Assembly: GCF_030908215.1 (NCBI RefSeq)
Contig: NZ_JAVFJK010000001.1
Location: forward strand, 248,001-312,000
Direction of reading: 5' to 3'
Length of the DNA: 64,000 bases
From: Sinomonas sp. ASV486
GTDB lineage: Bacteria > Actinomycetota > Actinomycetes > Actinomycetales > Micrococcaceae
This document shows, one piece after another, positions 1 through 8,201 of this stretch. Positions within the stretch are counted from its first letter, which is position 1, and the number at the start of each line of letters is the position of its first letter. The position numbers and the translations under genes are program-made. The notes under the pieces are model-generated. The model saw only the letters and a program-made list of their open reading frames with translations. It was not told the origin of the DNA and ran no database searches.

Positions 1-275
1 ATGAGGTATCCGGAAATGGCAAAGAAGCCGGTGACGGCCGCGCCTCCGAGCGTGAGCCCATACAGCGACGGTTCCGGTCCGTAGCCGCCGAGGGACCATG
101 CATGGGACACAATGACGGCTACTGCGAACACGAGTCGGAGAGCGTTGAGGGAATTGCCTCCGAATTCGGCAAGGGTGTCGCGTCTTGTACTAGGGCTGAG
201 GAGCCCCCTCCCGGGTCTGGGTTCCGGGAGGGGGCTCCGTCTGTAGGGCCCAGAACGGGCGTGTGAGGGCGTCAC
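1..275 (-). CDS. acyltransferase family 3 (OafA-like), N-terminal part, runs off left edge
   Basis: Only the first part of an integral-membrane O-acyltransferase is visible. The minus strand encodes NSLNALRLVFA...VIVSHAW...TGFFAISGYL, the first membrane helix plus the catalytic-site His (SHAW) of the acyltransferase_3 family. The acyltransferase at 35212-36315 in this window has the matching segment (NSLNAVRLFLA...VIGHAW...FFAVSGYL). The frame is open back to a GTG at 273-275 that overlaps the TGA of the neighbouring pilin gene. Using that start would put a strong terminator hairpin (200-238) inside the coding region and add about 37 proline/arginine-rich residues. No other ATG/GTG/TTG precedes the conserved NSLNALR. 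The true start is therefore unclear, and the gene may have lost its original 5' end. Family assignment is firm; gene boundary is not. Confidence 0.6.
   Translation of the reverse strand, partial: MTPSHARSGPYRRSPLPEPRPGRGLLSPSTRRDTLAEFGGNSLNALRLVFAVAVIVSHAWSLGGYGPEPSLYGLTLGGAAVTGFFAISGYL
200..238 (-). terminator. hairpin terminator at the end of the tad/flp operon
   Basis: A perfect GC-rich stem (GGAGCCCCCTCCCGG paired with CCGGGAGGGGGCTCC) encloses a 9-nt loop, 34 bp past the last pilin stop. There is no clear U-tract, which is common for actinobacterial terminators. It could act in both directions. Confidence 0.7.
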
Positions 276-472
276 GGGATACCGAGAATGGTCCTGATCG
301 ATGTCGCAGCTGTTGTGAAGTAAGTTCCCAGAGCCGCACCGAATAGACCAATACCCACCGAAATGACCACAGCGATAAGGCCTAACAGTGCGGCATACTC
401 GGTCGCAGTCGCTCCTCGTTCAGGGTGTTCCGCGCCTCGCCGAAATATGCGCTCAGATCTGTGAAGTTCCAC
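272..472 (-). CDS. flp: Flp-type IVb pilin, divergent third copy
   Basis: A 66-aa Flp/Fap-type prepilin. A short charged leader of about 18 residues ends in the processing site G^ATATEYA; the conserved Glu at mature position 5 is present. A hydrophobic helix (ALLGLIAVVISVGIGLF) follows. After cleavage by a TadV-type prepilin peptidase (not in this window) it would join a type IVb pilus or act as a minor pilin. It is the last gene of the Tad operon, 9 bp after tadC, while the two other pilins lie at the head of the operon. Its mature sequence differs from theirs (AALGTYFTTAATSI against GALNTWFN). A distinct minor or initiating subunit is plausible, but that is inference. Confidence 0.85.
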   Translation of the reverse strand: MELHRSERIFRRGAEHPERGATATEYAALLGLIAVVISVGIGLFGAALGTYFTTAATSIRTILGIP

Positions 473-481
473 GGCGGGCCT

Positions 482-1360
482 CTACGAGAAGGTCTTGATG
501 ATGCCCATGATTGCTGGGCCGAGGATGATGATGAACATGGCCGGAAGGATTGCGAAAATCAGGGGGAAGAGGATCTTCACGGGAATCTTCATGGCATGCT
601 CCTCGGCCCGCTGCCGTCGCTTGAGCCGCATCTCCTGGGCCTGCGTTTTGAGGACCTTGGCGATGGCGATGCCGTACTGGTCGGCTTGGACGATGGATCG
701 AACAAACGACCTGATATCCGGGAAGCTGGCCCGGGCGGCCAGATCAGTATAGGCCTCGCGGCGTGAGCGGCCCACCTGGATATCCTGCAGTGTCCTGACG
801 AATTCATCGGACAATGGACCCGTCGTGCTTTCAGAAGCCCGAGCCATGGCGCCTTCGAATCCGATGCCTGCCTCGACCGAGATGAGCATTTGGTCGAGCA
901 TGTTGGGCAGCGCCAGTTGCATCGCGTGCCGCCTCTTCTGGGCGGAGTTGTTCAGGAGGATGTCGGGCACGAAGTAGAACAGCACCCCGAGGGCGATCAG
1001 CAGGAGGAAGCGAGGGCCGTCCGGGTGGGGGAGCAGAACAAGTATGCCGAGGAAGAGCCCGAGGAGGGCCAGAAGGGGCTTGGCGACGAGCACGCGGTCC
1101 AGGGGCCATGACCGAGGCCGTCCGGCGCCTGCAAGCTTTCCGTCGAGCCATGCGGTGTAGCCGACGGGAGTGATCCTGCGAGACAGAGCCGTGAGGGCCT
1201 CCGAGATCGACGTCGTGGAATGCTTCGGCCCGGCTTTGAGGAGTCCGAGGTTCTTCTCGATCGCGGCTCGCGCGCTCCGGTCTGGTGTGACGATGCTCCA
1301 GGTCAGGAAGGCGACTGGAAGCACGATCGCAAGGATTGCTCCAATTGCTAAGACGTTCAT
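482..1360 (-). CDS. tadC: Tad pilus inner-membrane platform protein TadC
   Basis: A 292-aa type II secretion F-domain protein. It has an N-terminal membrane helix, a pair of helices around residues 105-135, the cytoplasmic F domain (ALPNMLDQMLISVEAGIGFE, then GPLSDEFVRTLQDIQVG) and C-terminal helices (ILFPLIFAILPAMFIIILGP). In Tad systems TadB and TadC form the membrane platform on which the TadA ATPase drives pilin extrusion. It lies 10 bp after tadB and 9 bp before a pilin gene, so it is clearly part of one operon. Length is normal for the family. Confidence 0.9.
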   Translation of the reverse strand: MNVLAIGAILAIVLPVAFLTWSIVTPDRSARAAIEKNLGLLKAGPKHSTTSISEALTALSRRITPVGYTAWLDGKLAGAGRPRSWPLDRVLVAKPLLALLGLFLGILVLLPHPDGPRFLLLIALGVLFYFVPDILLNNSAQKRRHAMQLALPNMLDQMLISVEAGIGFEGAMARASESTTGPLSDEFVRTLQDIQVGRSRREAYTDLAARASFPDIRSFVRSIVQADQYGIAIAKVLKTQAQEMRLKRRQRAEEHAMKIPVKILFPLIFAILPAMFIIILGPAIMGIIKTFS

Positions 1361-1370
1361 GTCTAGCTCC

Positions 1371-2315
1371 TCAGTACTTCGGCTTGATGAGTCGGCTGAG
1401 CCAGAAGGTGCCCACGAGCAGCATGATGACGACGACGGTGAGCATGATCCAACCCGGCACGGTCGTGAGGAAGGTGGTCGCGTAGTACGGATTCACCAGC
1501 ATCATGAGGAAGAACATGATGATCGGCAGCGACACGAGCACTACACCAGACGTACGGCCCTCAGCGCTCAGGGCCCGCACTTGGCGGGCGATCTGGGCTC
1601 GTTCGCGGATCGTCTCGTTTACGTTGTCGAGGAGTTCGGCGAGATTGCCGCCGACTTCCCGATGGGTCTCTATGGCTTGGGCCACCCAGAGGAAATCCTC
1701 GCTCTTCATGCGCGACGCAGTCTCGAGCAGTGATTCCGTGAGGTCACGGCCGATACGCGATTCGTTGACCACGCGCCGCAACTCCTCACCCATGGGAGAT
1801 TCTGCCTCGCTCGCCGCTCCATCGACGGCCCGCAGCAGGCTGTGGCCAGCTCGCATGCTTCCGGAGAGCATCTGCAGCGTGTCCGGCAGCTGCTCCGCGA
1901 ACTTGGCCTGCCGACGTGAGGCGAGGGTGTTGAGGCCCACAACGAAGAGGATGGGAACCACCACGGCGAAAAGGAGGCCGAGGGCCAAGCCACCGAGGAC
2001 GAAGCCCAGAATGGCACCCACGAGGGTGCCTGCCCCGGCCATGAGGACGAAGTCGCCAACGCGGATCTTGAGGCCCGCCTGCTCGAACTTGTCTGCGTTC
2101 GCGAATCGGAGCTGCCGTCCCTGCAACGACTTGGTGATGGCACTGACGGCGGTGTTGGTCAGTTTGGTCAGGGCTGACGTAGAGATTTCCTGCTGTTGAG
2201 GCCGGCGTCGCCCAATGGCGACGGTCTTCCGGGAACGCAGAACAACGATCACGAAGAGCAGGAGCCCCGCGTAGATGGCCAGAATGCCGGCTACAAGCAT
2301 GAAGGGGGAATCCAC
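1371..2315 (-). CDS. tadB: Tad pilus inner-membrane platform protein TadB
   Basis: A type II secretion F-domain protein of about 314 aa. It has an N-terminal membrane helix (LAIYAGLLLFVIVVL), two central helices, the F domain with PDTLQMLSGSMRAGHSLLRA and VAQAIETHREVGGNLAELLD, and two C-terminal helices. It pairs with TadC as the pilus platform. The frame is open upstream into tadA, but that extension does not look like protein. GTG at 2315, just after the tadA stop, with GGGAAG upstream, is preferred. ATG at 2300 is the alternative and would give 309 aa. Confidence 0.88.
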   Translation of the reverse strand: MDSPFMLVAGILAIYAGLLLFVIVVLRSRKTVAIGRRRPQQQEISTSALTKLTNTAVSAITKSLQGRQLRFANADKFEQAGLKIRVGDFVLMAGAGTLVGAILGFVLGGLALGLLFAVVVPILFVVGLNTLASRRQAKFAEQLPDTLQMLSGSMRAGHSLLRAVDGAASEAESPMGEELRRVVNESRIGRDLTESLLETASRMKSEDFLWVAQAIETHREVGGNLAELLDNVNETIRERAQIARQVRALSAEGRTSGVVLVSLPIIMFFLMMLVNPYYATTFLTTVPGWIMLTVVVIMLLVGTFWLSRLIKPKY

Positions 2316-2319
2316 AGCG

Positions 2320-3843
2320 TCACATCTTCCCGTAATGTTGGCCGAAGATGGATGGGCTGATCTGGATTCCCAGATCGCGGAATCGTTCCGTAAACCGTGG
2401 GCGCACTCCAGTGGGGATCGGCTTGCCCAGGAATCGCCCGTCGGCATCGAGTCCGGCAGCGTAGTCGAACAGGAATGCATCCTGCAGAGTGACCACGTCT
2501 CCTTCCATGCCCTGGACTTCGGTCACGTGGGTGACACGCCGCGTTCCGTCGCGGAGGCGCGTGAGGTGCACGATGAGGTTGACGGCCGAAGCAACTTGCT
2601 CGCGGATCGCCCGTAGGGGCAGGTCCATTCCGGCCATGAGCACGAGAGTCTCGAGGCGTGCGATCGAATCACGAGGGGAGTTGGCATGGACCGTCGAGAG
2701 CGAGCCGTCGTGCCCCGTGTTCATGGCTTGGAGCATGTCGAGAGTCTCGCCTCCACGGACCTCTCCGACGATGATCCTGTCCGGCCTCATGCGGAGCGTG
2801 TTACGCACAAGGTCACGGATCGTAATAGCGCCCTGGCCCTCGATGTTGGGCGGGCGGCTCTCGAGGCGAATCACGTGCTCCTGCTGGAGCTGGAGTTCTA
2901 CGGCGTCCTCGATCGTCACGATCCGCTCGTCGTGCGGGATGAACGAGGAGAGCACATTGAGGAGCGTGGTCTTGCCTGTGCCCGTACCGCCCGAAACGAT
3001 GATGTTCATGCGTGCCCGCACGCAAGCATCAAGCAATTCAGCCATCTCGGGGTTCAGTGTGCCCAGTTCGATGAGCTTATTGACACTGAGGGCTTCGCGC
3101 GAGAATTTGCGGATCGTGAGTGCCGCTCCGTTCACGGCGAGCGGCGGAATGATTGCGTTGACACGAGAACCGTCTGAGAGGCGCGCGTCGACAAGGGGCG
3201 ACGATTCGTCGATGCGCCGGCCCACGCGCGAGACGATTCGCTCGATGACGCGGCGCAGCTGCTCCTCGGAAGAGAACGTCGTCTCAGTAGCGAAGAGCTG
3301 GCCGTGGCGCTCGATGTAGACCTGGTCGGCGCGGTTGACCATCACCTCAGTGACACTCGGATCGTCAATGTATCGTTGAAGCGGCCCGAGTCCGAGTACA
3401 TCGTCCATCGTCTCGTCGATGAGCCGCTCGCGCTCACTTGCGGACAGTGGCACCGACTGGTCCGAGACGATGGAACGAAGCTCGGTGCGGACAAAGTCGT
3501 GGAGGTCGGCCTCGCTGAGTGCCGAGTCGGTGATGCGACTCCCGACGCGCTCATACAGCTCGACGCTTACCCTCTGCTTGAGCTCTCTCAGCGCGAGGCT
3601 CGTCCGCACGCTCCCGGGCGTGGCGACGTCGTGGACGGCGAGGCGGGCTTCGGCGTCGGCTGCGGCTTTGGCCTGAACGCGGGTGCTGAGGTTCGTCGCG
3701 GTGTGTTCGGGCGCGGCAAGTTCTAGCTCGGTGACGGGCAGCGCCGTCGTCTCAAGATTCCCGTGTTCTTCCGGCGGCGCCGCGAACACAGCGGGCGGGC
3801 GTCGCTCACCGCGGGCATCCAGAAGGCGGTCTGATAGGTTCAC
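2320..3843 (-). CDS. tadA: Tad pilus assembly ATPase TadA/CpaF
   Basis: A 507-aa type II/IV secretion ATPase of the CpaF family that powers Flp pilus assembly from the cytoplasmic face. An N-terminal variable region of about 80 residues precedes a helical domain and the core ATPase. Visible motifs are a Walker A (GGTGTGKTTLL, about residues 285-295), the Asp box (RIVTIEDAVELQ), Walker B (RPDRIIVGEVRGGE) and the His box (TGHDGSLSTVHANS). It overlaps tadZ upstream by 4 bp (ATGA) and leads into tadB with a gap of 4 bp. The N-terminal 80 residues are longer than in many CpaF proteins. Confidence 0.95.
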   Translation of the reverse strand: MNLSDRLLDARGERRPPAVFAAPPEEHGNLETTALPVTELELAAPEHTATNLSTRVQAKAAADAEARLAVHDVATPGSVRTSLALRELKQRVSVELYERVGSRITDSALSEADLHDFVRTELRSIVSDQSVPLSASERERLIDETMDDVLGLGPLQRYIDDPSVTEVMVNRADQVYIERHGQLFATETTFSSEEQLRRVIERIVSRVGRRIDESSPLVDARLSDGSRVNAIIPPLAVNGAALTIRKFSREALSVNKLIELGTLNPEMAELLDACVRARMNIIVSGGTGTGKTTLLNVLSSFIPHDERIVTIEDAVELQLQQEHVIRLESRPPNIEGQGAITIRDLVRNTLRMRPDRIIVGEVRGGETLDMLQAMNTGHDGSLSTVHANSPRDSIARLETLVLMAGMDLPLRAIREQVASAVNLIVHLTRLRDGTRRVTHVTEVQGMEGDVVTLQDAFLFDYAAGLDADGRFLGKPIPTGVRPRFTERFRDLGIQISPSIFGQHYGKM

Positions 3844-5042
3844 TGGAAGTCCGCCCTTCGGTGCAATTGCTTGTGGTCACGGTTGTCCCATTGGGGCCTG
3901 AACCGATCGATGAGCTTGCGCAGACCCTTGACTACGGGATCCCGCAGGCCGTCCTGGAGCGCCGGGACGCCGCGATTCGTCGAAAGCGGGAGCGAGCGCG
4001 AGCGGGGGAGGACGACGTCGACTGGCACCCCGAGGGTGGCCTCAACGTCCTGAAGCGTGATGCCAGTCCTGCGGTCCGCCATATTCAGCACCACATGCCG
4101 ATGTTCAGGGAGCATATGAAGCTCGTTGAGGATCTCGAGGCCCGACTTGAGGCCGCGCACACTCGGAATGTCCATTCCACAAACCCACACCACGTCGCTC
4201 GCTTGGTCCAGAGTCGCCAGAACATGCTCCCCCAGGCCGGGCGATGTGTCGATGATGATGTACTGGAAGTCCGCCGCAAGGTGCTTGATGAGTTCCGCAA
4301 TCCCGTCCGGGGAGATCTTGTCGGCGTCGGCCGGATTCCTCGGGGCGCACAGCGCATAGATATTCGTCGGATGCGGCGCGAGATAGGTCTTGAGCGAAAG
4401 GGAGTCCATCGGCCCGCTCGCTGCATCGAGAATGGTCCGTTCGGGGTTGAGCATGAGGGCGCTCGCGACGTCGCCGAACTGCAGATCGAGATCCACGATG
4501 ACCACCGACATCGGCGCGATCTTGCCCAGCCCGACGGCGATGTTTGTGGCAATCGTGGTCTTGCCCACACCTCCCTTGGGCGACATCACCGCGATGATCC
4601 GCCCGTGCGCGTGCTCCGACTCATCGCCGATGGTGCCGATCGGCGGTGCCGCTGCGAGCCGAGAGGTAGCCGAGGCAGCCGCCTGTTCAAGGTGGCTGCG
4701 GAGGGACTCTGAGTCGGCCGTGGGGATCACGAGATCCCTGACGCCGGATCGCATGGCCGCCAGGGCCAGATCAGGCGTCGGCTGGGCCGCGTAGATGAGG
4801 CTCACGTGCGGATGACGCGCATCAACCGCCGTGGCGAATTTGAAAGCGTCGTCGGATCGCAGGTCCGGCCCGAGGATCAATACCTCGATCGGCTCACCCA
4901 CGAGTTGGTTGAACACGTCGTCGATGCTGGCGGGCAGGAAGTTCGCCTGGAAGGTCTGGAGGGCGCCAGGAAGGCTCGCCGCAGCCAGCCGGATGCGGTG
5001 TTCGAAGTCAGCGTCTGCTGTGATGAGAGCGAAGCGGCTCAT
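3840..5042 (-). CDS. tadZ: Tad pilus localisation protein TadZ/CpaE (ParA/MinD-type ATPase)
   Basis: 400 aa. Residues 1-125 form a receiver-like domain (VLILGPDLR, AMRSGVRDLVIP) of the kind found in CpaE proteins. Residues 145-385 are a MinD/ParA ATPase with a deviant Walker A (SPKGGVGKTTIATN, P-loop near 154-162), VIVDLDLQFGD and the YIIIDTSPGLGE segment. TadZ/CpaE proteins place the pilus machine at the pole or another site. Four-bp ATGA overlaps on both sides (with cpaB and tadA) indicate translational coupling. Confidence 0.9.
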   Translation of the reverse strand: MSRFALITADADFEHRIRLAAASLPGALQTFQANFLPASIDDVFNQLVGEPIEVLILGPDLRSDDAFKFATAVDARHPHVSLIYAAQPTPDLALAAMRSGVRDLVIPTADSESLRSHLEQAAASATSRLAAAPPIGTIGDESEHAHGRIIAVMSPKGGVGKTTIATNIAVGLGKIAPMSVVIVDLDLQFGDVASALMLNPERTILDAASGPMDSLSLKTYLAPHPTNIYALCAPRNPADADKISPDGIAELIKHLAADFQYIIIDTSPGLGEHVLATLDQASDVVWVCGMDIPSVRGLKSGLEILNELHMLPEHRHVVLNMADRRTGITLQDVEATLGVPVDVVLPRSRSLPLSTNRGVPALQDGLRDPVVKGLRKLIDRFRPQWDNRDHKQLHRRADFQ

Positions 5043-5800
5043 CGCAGGACCTTCGCCCGATCAATGCCTCCGCTGTTCTCGACCGCAGACGAGGGCTCCT
5101 TTGAGAGGTACAGCTTGCCGAACTCGGCCGCAAAGATGATCTTCTCGGCGTCAGCGGCTGTACGGGCTATGGTCACGAGGTATTCGGAGGTGCCACCACC
5201 ACCGCCGCTGTTGATGCCGCCTCCACTGCTCGGCTGTGGGGAGGCTGTCGCATTGTTCTGCGCCGCAACCCCCGATGTGGTTTGGATGCCGGTCACGAGC
5301 ACTTTGTGGAACGAGAGTTGAGTCTGCGAGGGCGCATTTTCCTCTTTGGAGAACGAGAGGAAGACGCCCACTGTGTCGCCGGCAGAGAGGGCTCCTCCGA
5401 CGACTCGCTCGATGGGGAGCCGGACCGTGACTTCCTGCATACCGGCCGGGACGGCCGCGCGGCCGGGACCATTGAGTGCGCCAGCTTCCACGAATCGGGA
5501 CGCAAGGAGTTGTTCTCCCGGCTGGAGGGCCACCGACGCGACCTTCCCCTGGATGGCCCCGAGGTCCGCGACTGCGTCAGCTGCGAGGACGCCCTTGGGA
5601 ACGGGCTTCTTGGCGACGGAATCCCCGAGGCTTCCGACCGCAGTGCCGGCAATGACTGGCTTCTGCACGACGTAGACGTCCTGCGTCTCCGTGTTGGCGA
5701 ACGCGCGGGCGTCGGCTCCGTTGACATAAATGATGAGAAGTGCGGCGCCAATGATTGCGACAATCAGAGCGGCCACGCCTCCCAGTAGGCGGGTCCTCAC
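5039..5800 (-). CDS. cpaB: Flp pilus assembly protein CpaB/RcpC (SAF domain)
   Basis: 253 aa. A membrane helix at residues 8-28 is followed by an SAF domain (VVQKPVIAGTAVG ... KPVPKGVLAADAV) and the RcpC/CpaB domain (VTVRLPIERVVGGALSAGDTVGVFL). The C-terminal third carries a Gly/Ser-rich linker (SSGGGINSGGGGGTSEY). In Gram-negative bacteria CpaB works with the secretin; here it probably sits at the membrane/wall interface. It is translationally coupled to tadZ and 21 bp after the TadG-like gene. Confidence 0.88.
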   Translation of the reverse strand: MRTRLLGGVAALIVAIIGAALLIIYVNGADARAFANTETQDVYVVQKPVIAGTAVGSLGDSVAKKPVPKGVLAADAVADLGAIQGKVASVALQPGEQLLASRFVEAGALNGPGRAAVPAGMQEVTVRLPIERVVGGALSAGDTVGVFLSFSKEENAPSQTQLSFHKVLVTGIQTTSGVAAQNNATASPQPSSGGGINSGGGGGTSEYLVTIARTAADAEKIIFAAEFGKLYLSKEPSSAVENSGGIDRAKVLR

Positions 5801-5821
5801 GGGTATCTCCTTAGATGATTG

Positions 5822-6871
5822 CTACTTGATGAGGGTGACCACGGTGGTGCCGAGGTCGTTCCCTGAACCGGTCCCAGTGGAGGGGTCCACGGTGTCGAAG
5901 CGGACGAACTGCGCGATGACGCAGCGATCGACGCCAGCGCTGCACGCGTACAGGGGATTGATTCCAAGAGCCGTCAGATCCGCGACCGTGTCGTGGAACT
6001 CATAGGGGGAGCCTGCGTTGGCGAAATGCCAGCCGTAGATCCGCAAGGTGGCGTAACCGAGGATGTGGAACTGACCCCCGGCACCCTGTGCGATCGCTTG
6101 ATCGAAGACCGGAAAGATCACATTGACTTGACCGCCGGCGTTGATGGTGTCGATCCAGCCCTGCAGGATCGACTGGCACGGTGTGAGCCTGTTCACGCCA
6201 TTGCCCGGGTCAGTCGGGATGTAGTTGCCCCCACTCGTTGTCGTCGCCTGGCATGGCCCCGACTGCAACAGCCAACCCCAGCCCCCGGGGATCGCCGTTC
6301 CGGATGGACCCGTACAGGTCATCCCGGGCTTCCACTCCAATTGCATGATGTTCCCGGCCTTCTGGCCGCTCTGGAGGTCAAAGCAACTGTTGGAGAAAGC
6401 GAGCGGGAAGCCTCCGCCGTTTCCGGGTGGCTTCAAGCTGACGGTGGCCTGCGCCCCGACGGTTGCGGGGGCCACGTTGAGGGCCTTGGCGAAGAGGGGC
6501 GTGAGGAATCCTGCTCCGCTCGCGCCGTCCCTCGTCGAGGTCGTCACGACGACCTCCTGGAGTCCGTTGACTACCGGGAACGTCACCGATTGGATCGTCG
6601 AGGCATTGTCGTTCGCGTTGCCGTTGACCAGTGGCTGCGCCGCTGTTGTCCAAGCGCCCGCGTAAGACGAAGTGCAGGTTTGGTTCTTATAGCACTGCTG
6701 CCCGATGGCGATGGCGGCGGAGTCGGCTCCGTTCTGGAGCTGCGCCCGCTCGGCATACACCTGACCGAGATCGACGGCCACCGCGCCGACACCGATGAGG
6801 GCGAGCATGAGCACGACGGACAGGATGGCGATTGCGCCGCGTTCCCCGTCGGCGCAGGCGCCCCGGATCAT
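5822..6871 (-). CDS. TadG-like pilus assembly protein (putative Flp pilus-assembly TadE/G-like domain)
   Basis: About 349 aa. The N-terminus is pseudopilin-like (DGERGAIAILSVVLMLALIG) and followed by VDLGQVYAERAQLQNGADSAA, the hallmark of Tad-domain proteins. A long extracytoplasmic region with four to six cysteines and many Gly, Ser and Thr follows. The start is placed at the ATG at 6869-6871, which forms an ATGA overlap with the TadE gene; the upstream in-frame extension would run into that gene. It is probably a minor pilin or tip/adhesin component, which is inference from domain type and position. Confidence 0.8.
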   Translation of the reverse strand: MIRGACADGERGAIAILSVVLMLALIGVGAVAVDLGQVYAERAQLQNGADSAAIAIGQQCYKNQTCTSSYAGAWTTAAQPLVNGNANDNASTIQSVTFPVVNGLQEVVVTTSTRDGASGAGFLTPLFAKALNVAPATVGAQATVSLKPPGNGGGFPLAFSNSCFDLQSGQKAGNIMQLEWKPGMTCTGPSGTAIPGGWGWLLQSGPCQATTTSGGNYIPTDPGNGVNRLTPCQSILQGWIDTINAGGQVNVIFPVFDQAIAQGAGGQFHILGYATLRIYGWHFANAGSPYEFHDTVADLTALGINPLYACSAGVDRCVIAQFVRFDTVDPSTGTGSGNDLGTTVVTLIK

Positions 6872-7239
6872 CCCCCGCACCTCATTGCACTGACGCCCGA
6901 GACGGTCCACGGCCCGGCAATGCCCGTGAGGCTCGGCATCGAATACTGGATACTCACGGTCACGGTCTGGTTTGGCGCGCAGGTCGCGGGGGAGAAGGCA
7001 TAGCTCAGCGGCCCGATGGTCGGCGCTGCCGCCGTGGCGGCCGCTGTCGCCGTGGCCTGGTTGTTGCTGATCGCCATGGACCGGGCGGCCTCTCTGGCGG
7101 CTTGGGTAACGCTGATCTGCACGCGGAAGAAGTTGGCGAACTCGACGATGCCGAGCATCACTGAGAAGAAGAGCGGGGCGACTAGTACGAACTCGACCGC
7201 GACCGCTCCGCGGTCTCTCGCTGCATGTCTCGACTTCAT
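6868..7239 (-). CDS. tadE: TadE-like pseudopilin
   Basis: About 123 aa. The TadE motif is clear: DRGAVAVEFVLVAPLFFSV, a processed hydrophobic N-terminus with the conserved Glu, then VEFANFFRVQISVTQAAREAARS. The start is ATG at 7237-7239, preceded by a purine-rich GGGGGGAA. A longer in-frame extension upstream has no pilin character. TadE proteins are minor pseudopilins processed by the prepilin peptidase and needed for pilus biogenesis. It is coupled to the TadG-like gene by ATGA. Confidence 0.85.
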   Translation of the reverse strand: MKSRHAARDRGAVAVEFVLVAPLFFSVMLGIVEFANFFRVQISVTQAAREAARSMAISNNQATATAAATAAAPTIGPLSYAFSPATCAPNQTVTVSIQYSMPSLTGIAGPWTVSGVSAMRCGG

Positions 7240-7297
7240 TTCCCCCCCAACTAGGTTGTGGGCAGCTGGACGGCTGTCCGCCCAGCTGCCCGCCGAT

Positions 7298-7483
7298 TCA
7301 CCAGGTTGCAACTGTTGTCGCGAGGCTGTTGAACCACGTGTTCAGCGCCCCGCCGAAGGCCAGCACGCCGACGGCAATGATGAGCGCGATGAGGCCGACG
7401 AGGAGTGCATACTCGGTCGCGGTGGCACCCTCCTCACCTGTCGTGGTGATGGTTTCTTCTTGGACAGGCTGTTGCTCTTCCAT
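7298..7483 (-). CDS. flp: Flp-type IVb pilin, copy 2
   Basis: 61 aa. An acidic leader (EEQQPVQEETITTTGEEG) ends at the processing site G^ATATEYALL, followed by the hydrophobic helix and GGALNTWFNSLATTVATW. The mature part differs from the neighbouring pilin (7536-7733) at only three positions, whereas the leaders are unrelated in sequence. It is the second gene of the tad operon, 52 bp after copy 1. Confidence 0.92.
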   Translation of the reverse strand: MEEQQPVQEETITTTGEEGATATEYALLVGLIALIIAVGVLAFGGALNTWFNSLATTVATW

Positions 7484-7535
7484 CTATCCCCCCTAGCTGT
7501 TGGTCTCTTTCGGTGCGTCTGCTACCAGATGGCTA

Positions 7536-7733
7536 CTACCAGGCTGCGACCTTGGTGGCGAGGTTGTTGAACCACGTGTTGAGCGCCCCGCCGAAGGCGA
7601 GGACGCCGACGGCGATGATGAGAGCGATGAGGCCGACGAGGAGTGCGTACTCGGTCGCGGTGGCGCCCTTCTCCTTCTCGGTGGAGGTGATGTCGTTCCA
7701 GAACGTCATGAGGGAGACCATGAGCTTGTCCAT
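7536..7733 (-). CDS. flp: Flp-type IVb pilin, copy 1 (operon head)
   Basis: 65 aa. The leader MDKLMVSLMTFWNDITSTEKEKG is unusually hydrophobic for a Flp leader. Cleavage is expected before ATATEYALL. The mature part (GGALNTWFNNLATKVAAW at the end) is nearly identical to copy 2. An AAAAGGACC ribosome site precedes the ATG. As first gene of the locus it is likely the major pilin. Confidence 0.92.
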   Translation of the reverse strand: MDKLMVSLMTFWNDITSTEKEKGATATEYALLVGLIALIIAVGVLAFGGALNTWFNNLATKVAAW

Positions 7734-7764
7734 GATGGGTCCTTTTCAAGCGTGCGAGACCAAT

Positions 7765-7776
7765 GGCAACGTTGCC
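7765..7776. promoter_or_regulatory. 12-bp perfect palindrome upstream of the pilin operon
   Basis: GGCAACGTTGCC lies 32 bp upstream of the first pilin start. It could be an operator or part of the 5' leader of the tad mRNA. No regulator is identified. Confidence 0.3.
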
Positions 7777-7847
7777 CCCTTATGAGCGCCGTCGGGTCTA
7801 CAGCCGTCAGACTGTCATTACCATCCGCGCCAGCGCACTACTCCTCT

Positions 7848-7873
7848 GTACTCGAATTTCTCGTTTCGAGTAC
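7848..7873. promoter_or_regulatory. inverted repeat between tad operon and rplM (operator candidate)
   Basis: A perfect 9-bp inverted repeat (GTACTCGAA, 8-bp spacer, TTCGAGTAC) lies 115 bp upstream of the first pilin gene. Its size and spacing suit a dimeric repressor. The rest of the 487-bp gap 7734-8220 holds the rplM promoter and leader; I see no gene in it. Confidence 0.35.
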
Positions 7874-7993
7874 CCCAAGAACTACCTAGTGAAGGCCCGC
7901 ATGTACTCAGTTCGTGAAGGCTGTGTTCAAGTAGTCGGGGCGTTGGGCAGGCGTGCCTTCGAAGGCGGGCCAGCAACGGTCGGTGGGGTCGCT

Positions 7994-8023
7994 TTGACCC
8001 GCCGTGCCGCGGCGGGATATCCT
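7994..8023 (+). promoter_or_regulatory. promoter for rplM-rpsI
   Basis: A -35-like TTGACC (7994-7999) and a -10-like TATCCT (8018-8023) are separated by 18 bp. Transcription from here would give a 5' leader of about 190 nt before the rplM GTG. Confidence 0.5.
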
Positions 8024-8124
8024 AGGTAGTCGTTGTGCGTGTCCTGACTCGATGATGCGCGCCGCGGGAGTGTCCAGTTGCAGGACGCCGGCTCCCGGGG
8101 TGCTATCGAGTAGCACGGGATGAC

Positions 8125-8201
8125 TGGTCTGGGAGCCCTCACCTCTGGTCCGGTAGCGCACCGAAGACATAGGGGTGTATCTCACCGCCCCTACCAGACC
8201 A
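8125..8201 (+). promoter_or_regulatory. structured 5' leader of rplM (candidate ribosomal-protein autoregulatory element)
   Basis: A perfect outer stem (TGGTCTGG 8125-8132 with CCAGACCA 8194-8201) encloses two hairpins: CGGT/ACCG (8151-8163) and TAGGGG/CCCCTA (8170-8193). Together they form a three-way junction ending 19 nt before the rplM start. A separate hairpin GTGCTA/TAGCAC lies at 8100-8116. Ribosomal-protein operons are often autoregulated through such leaders; for this one it is inference. Confidence 0.4.
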
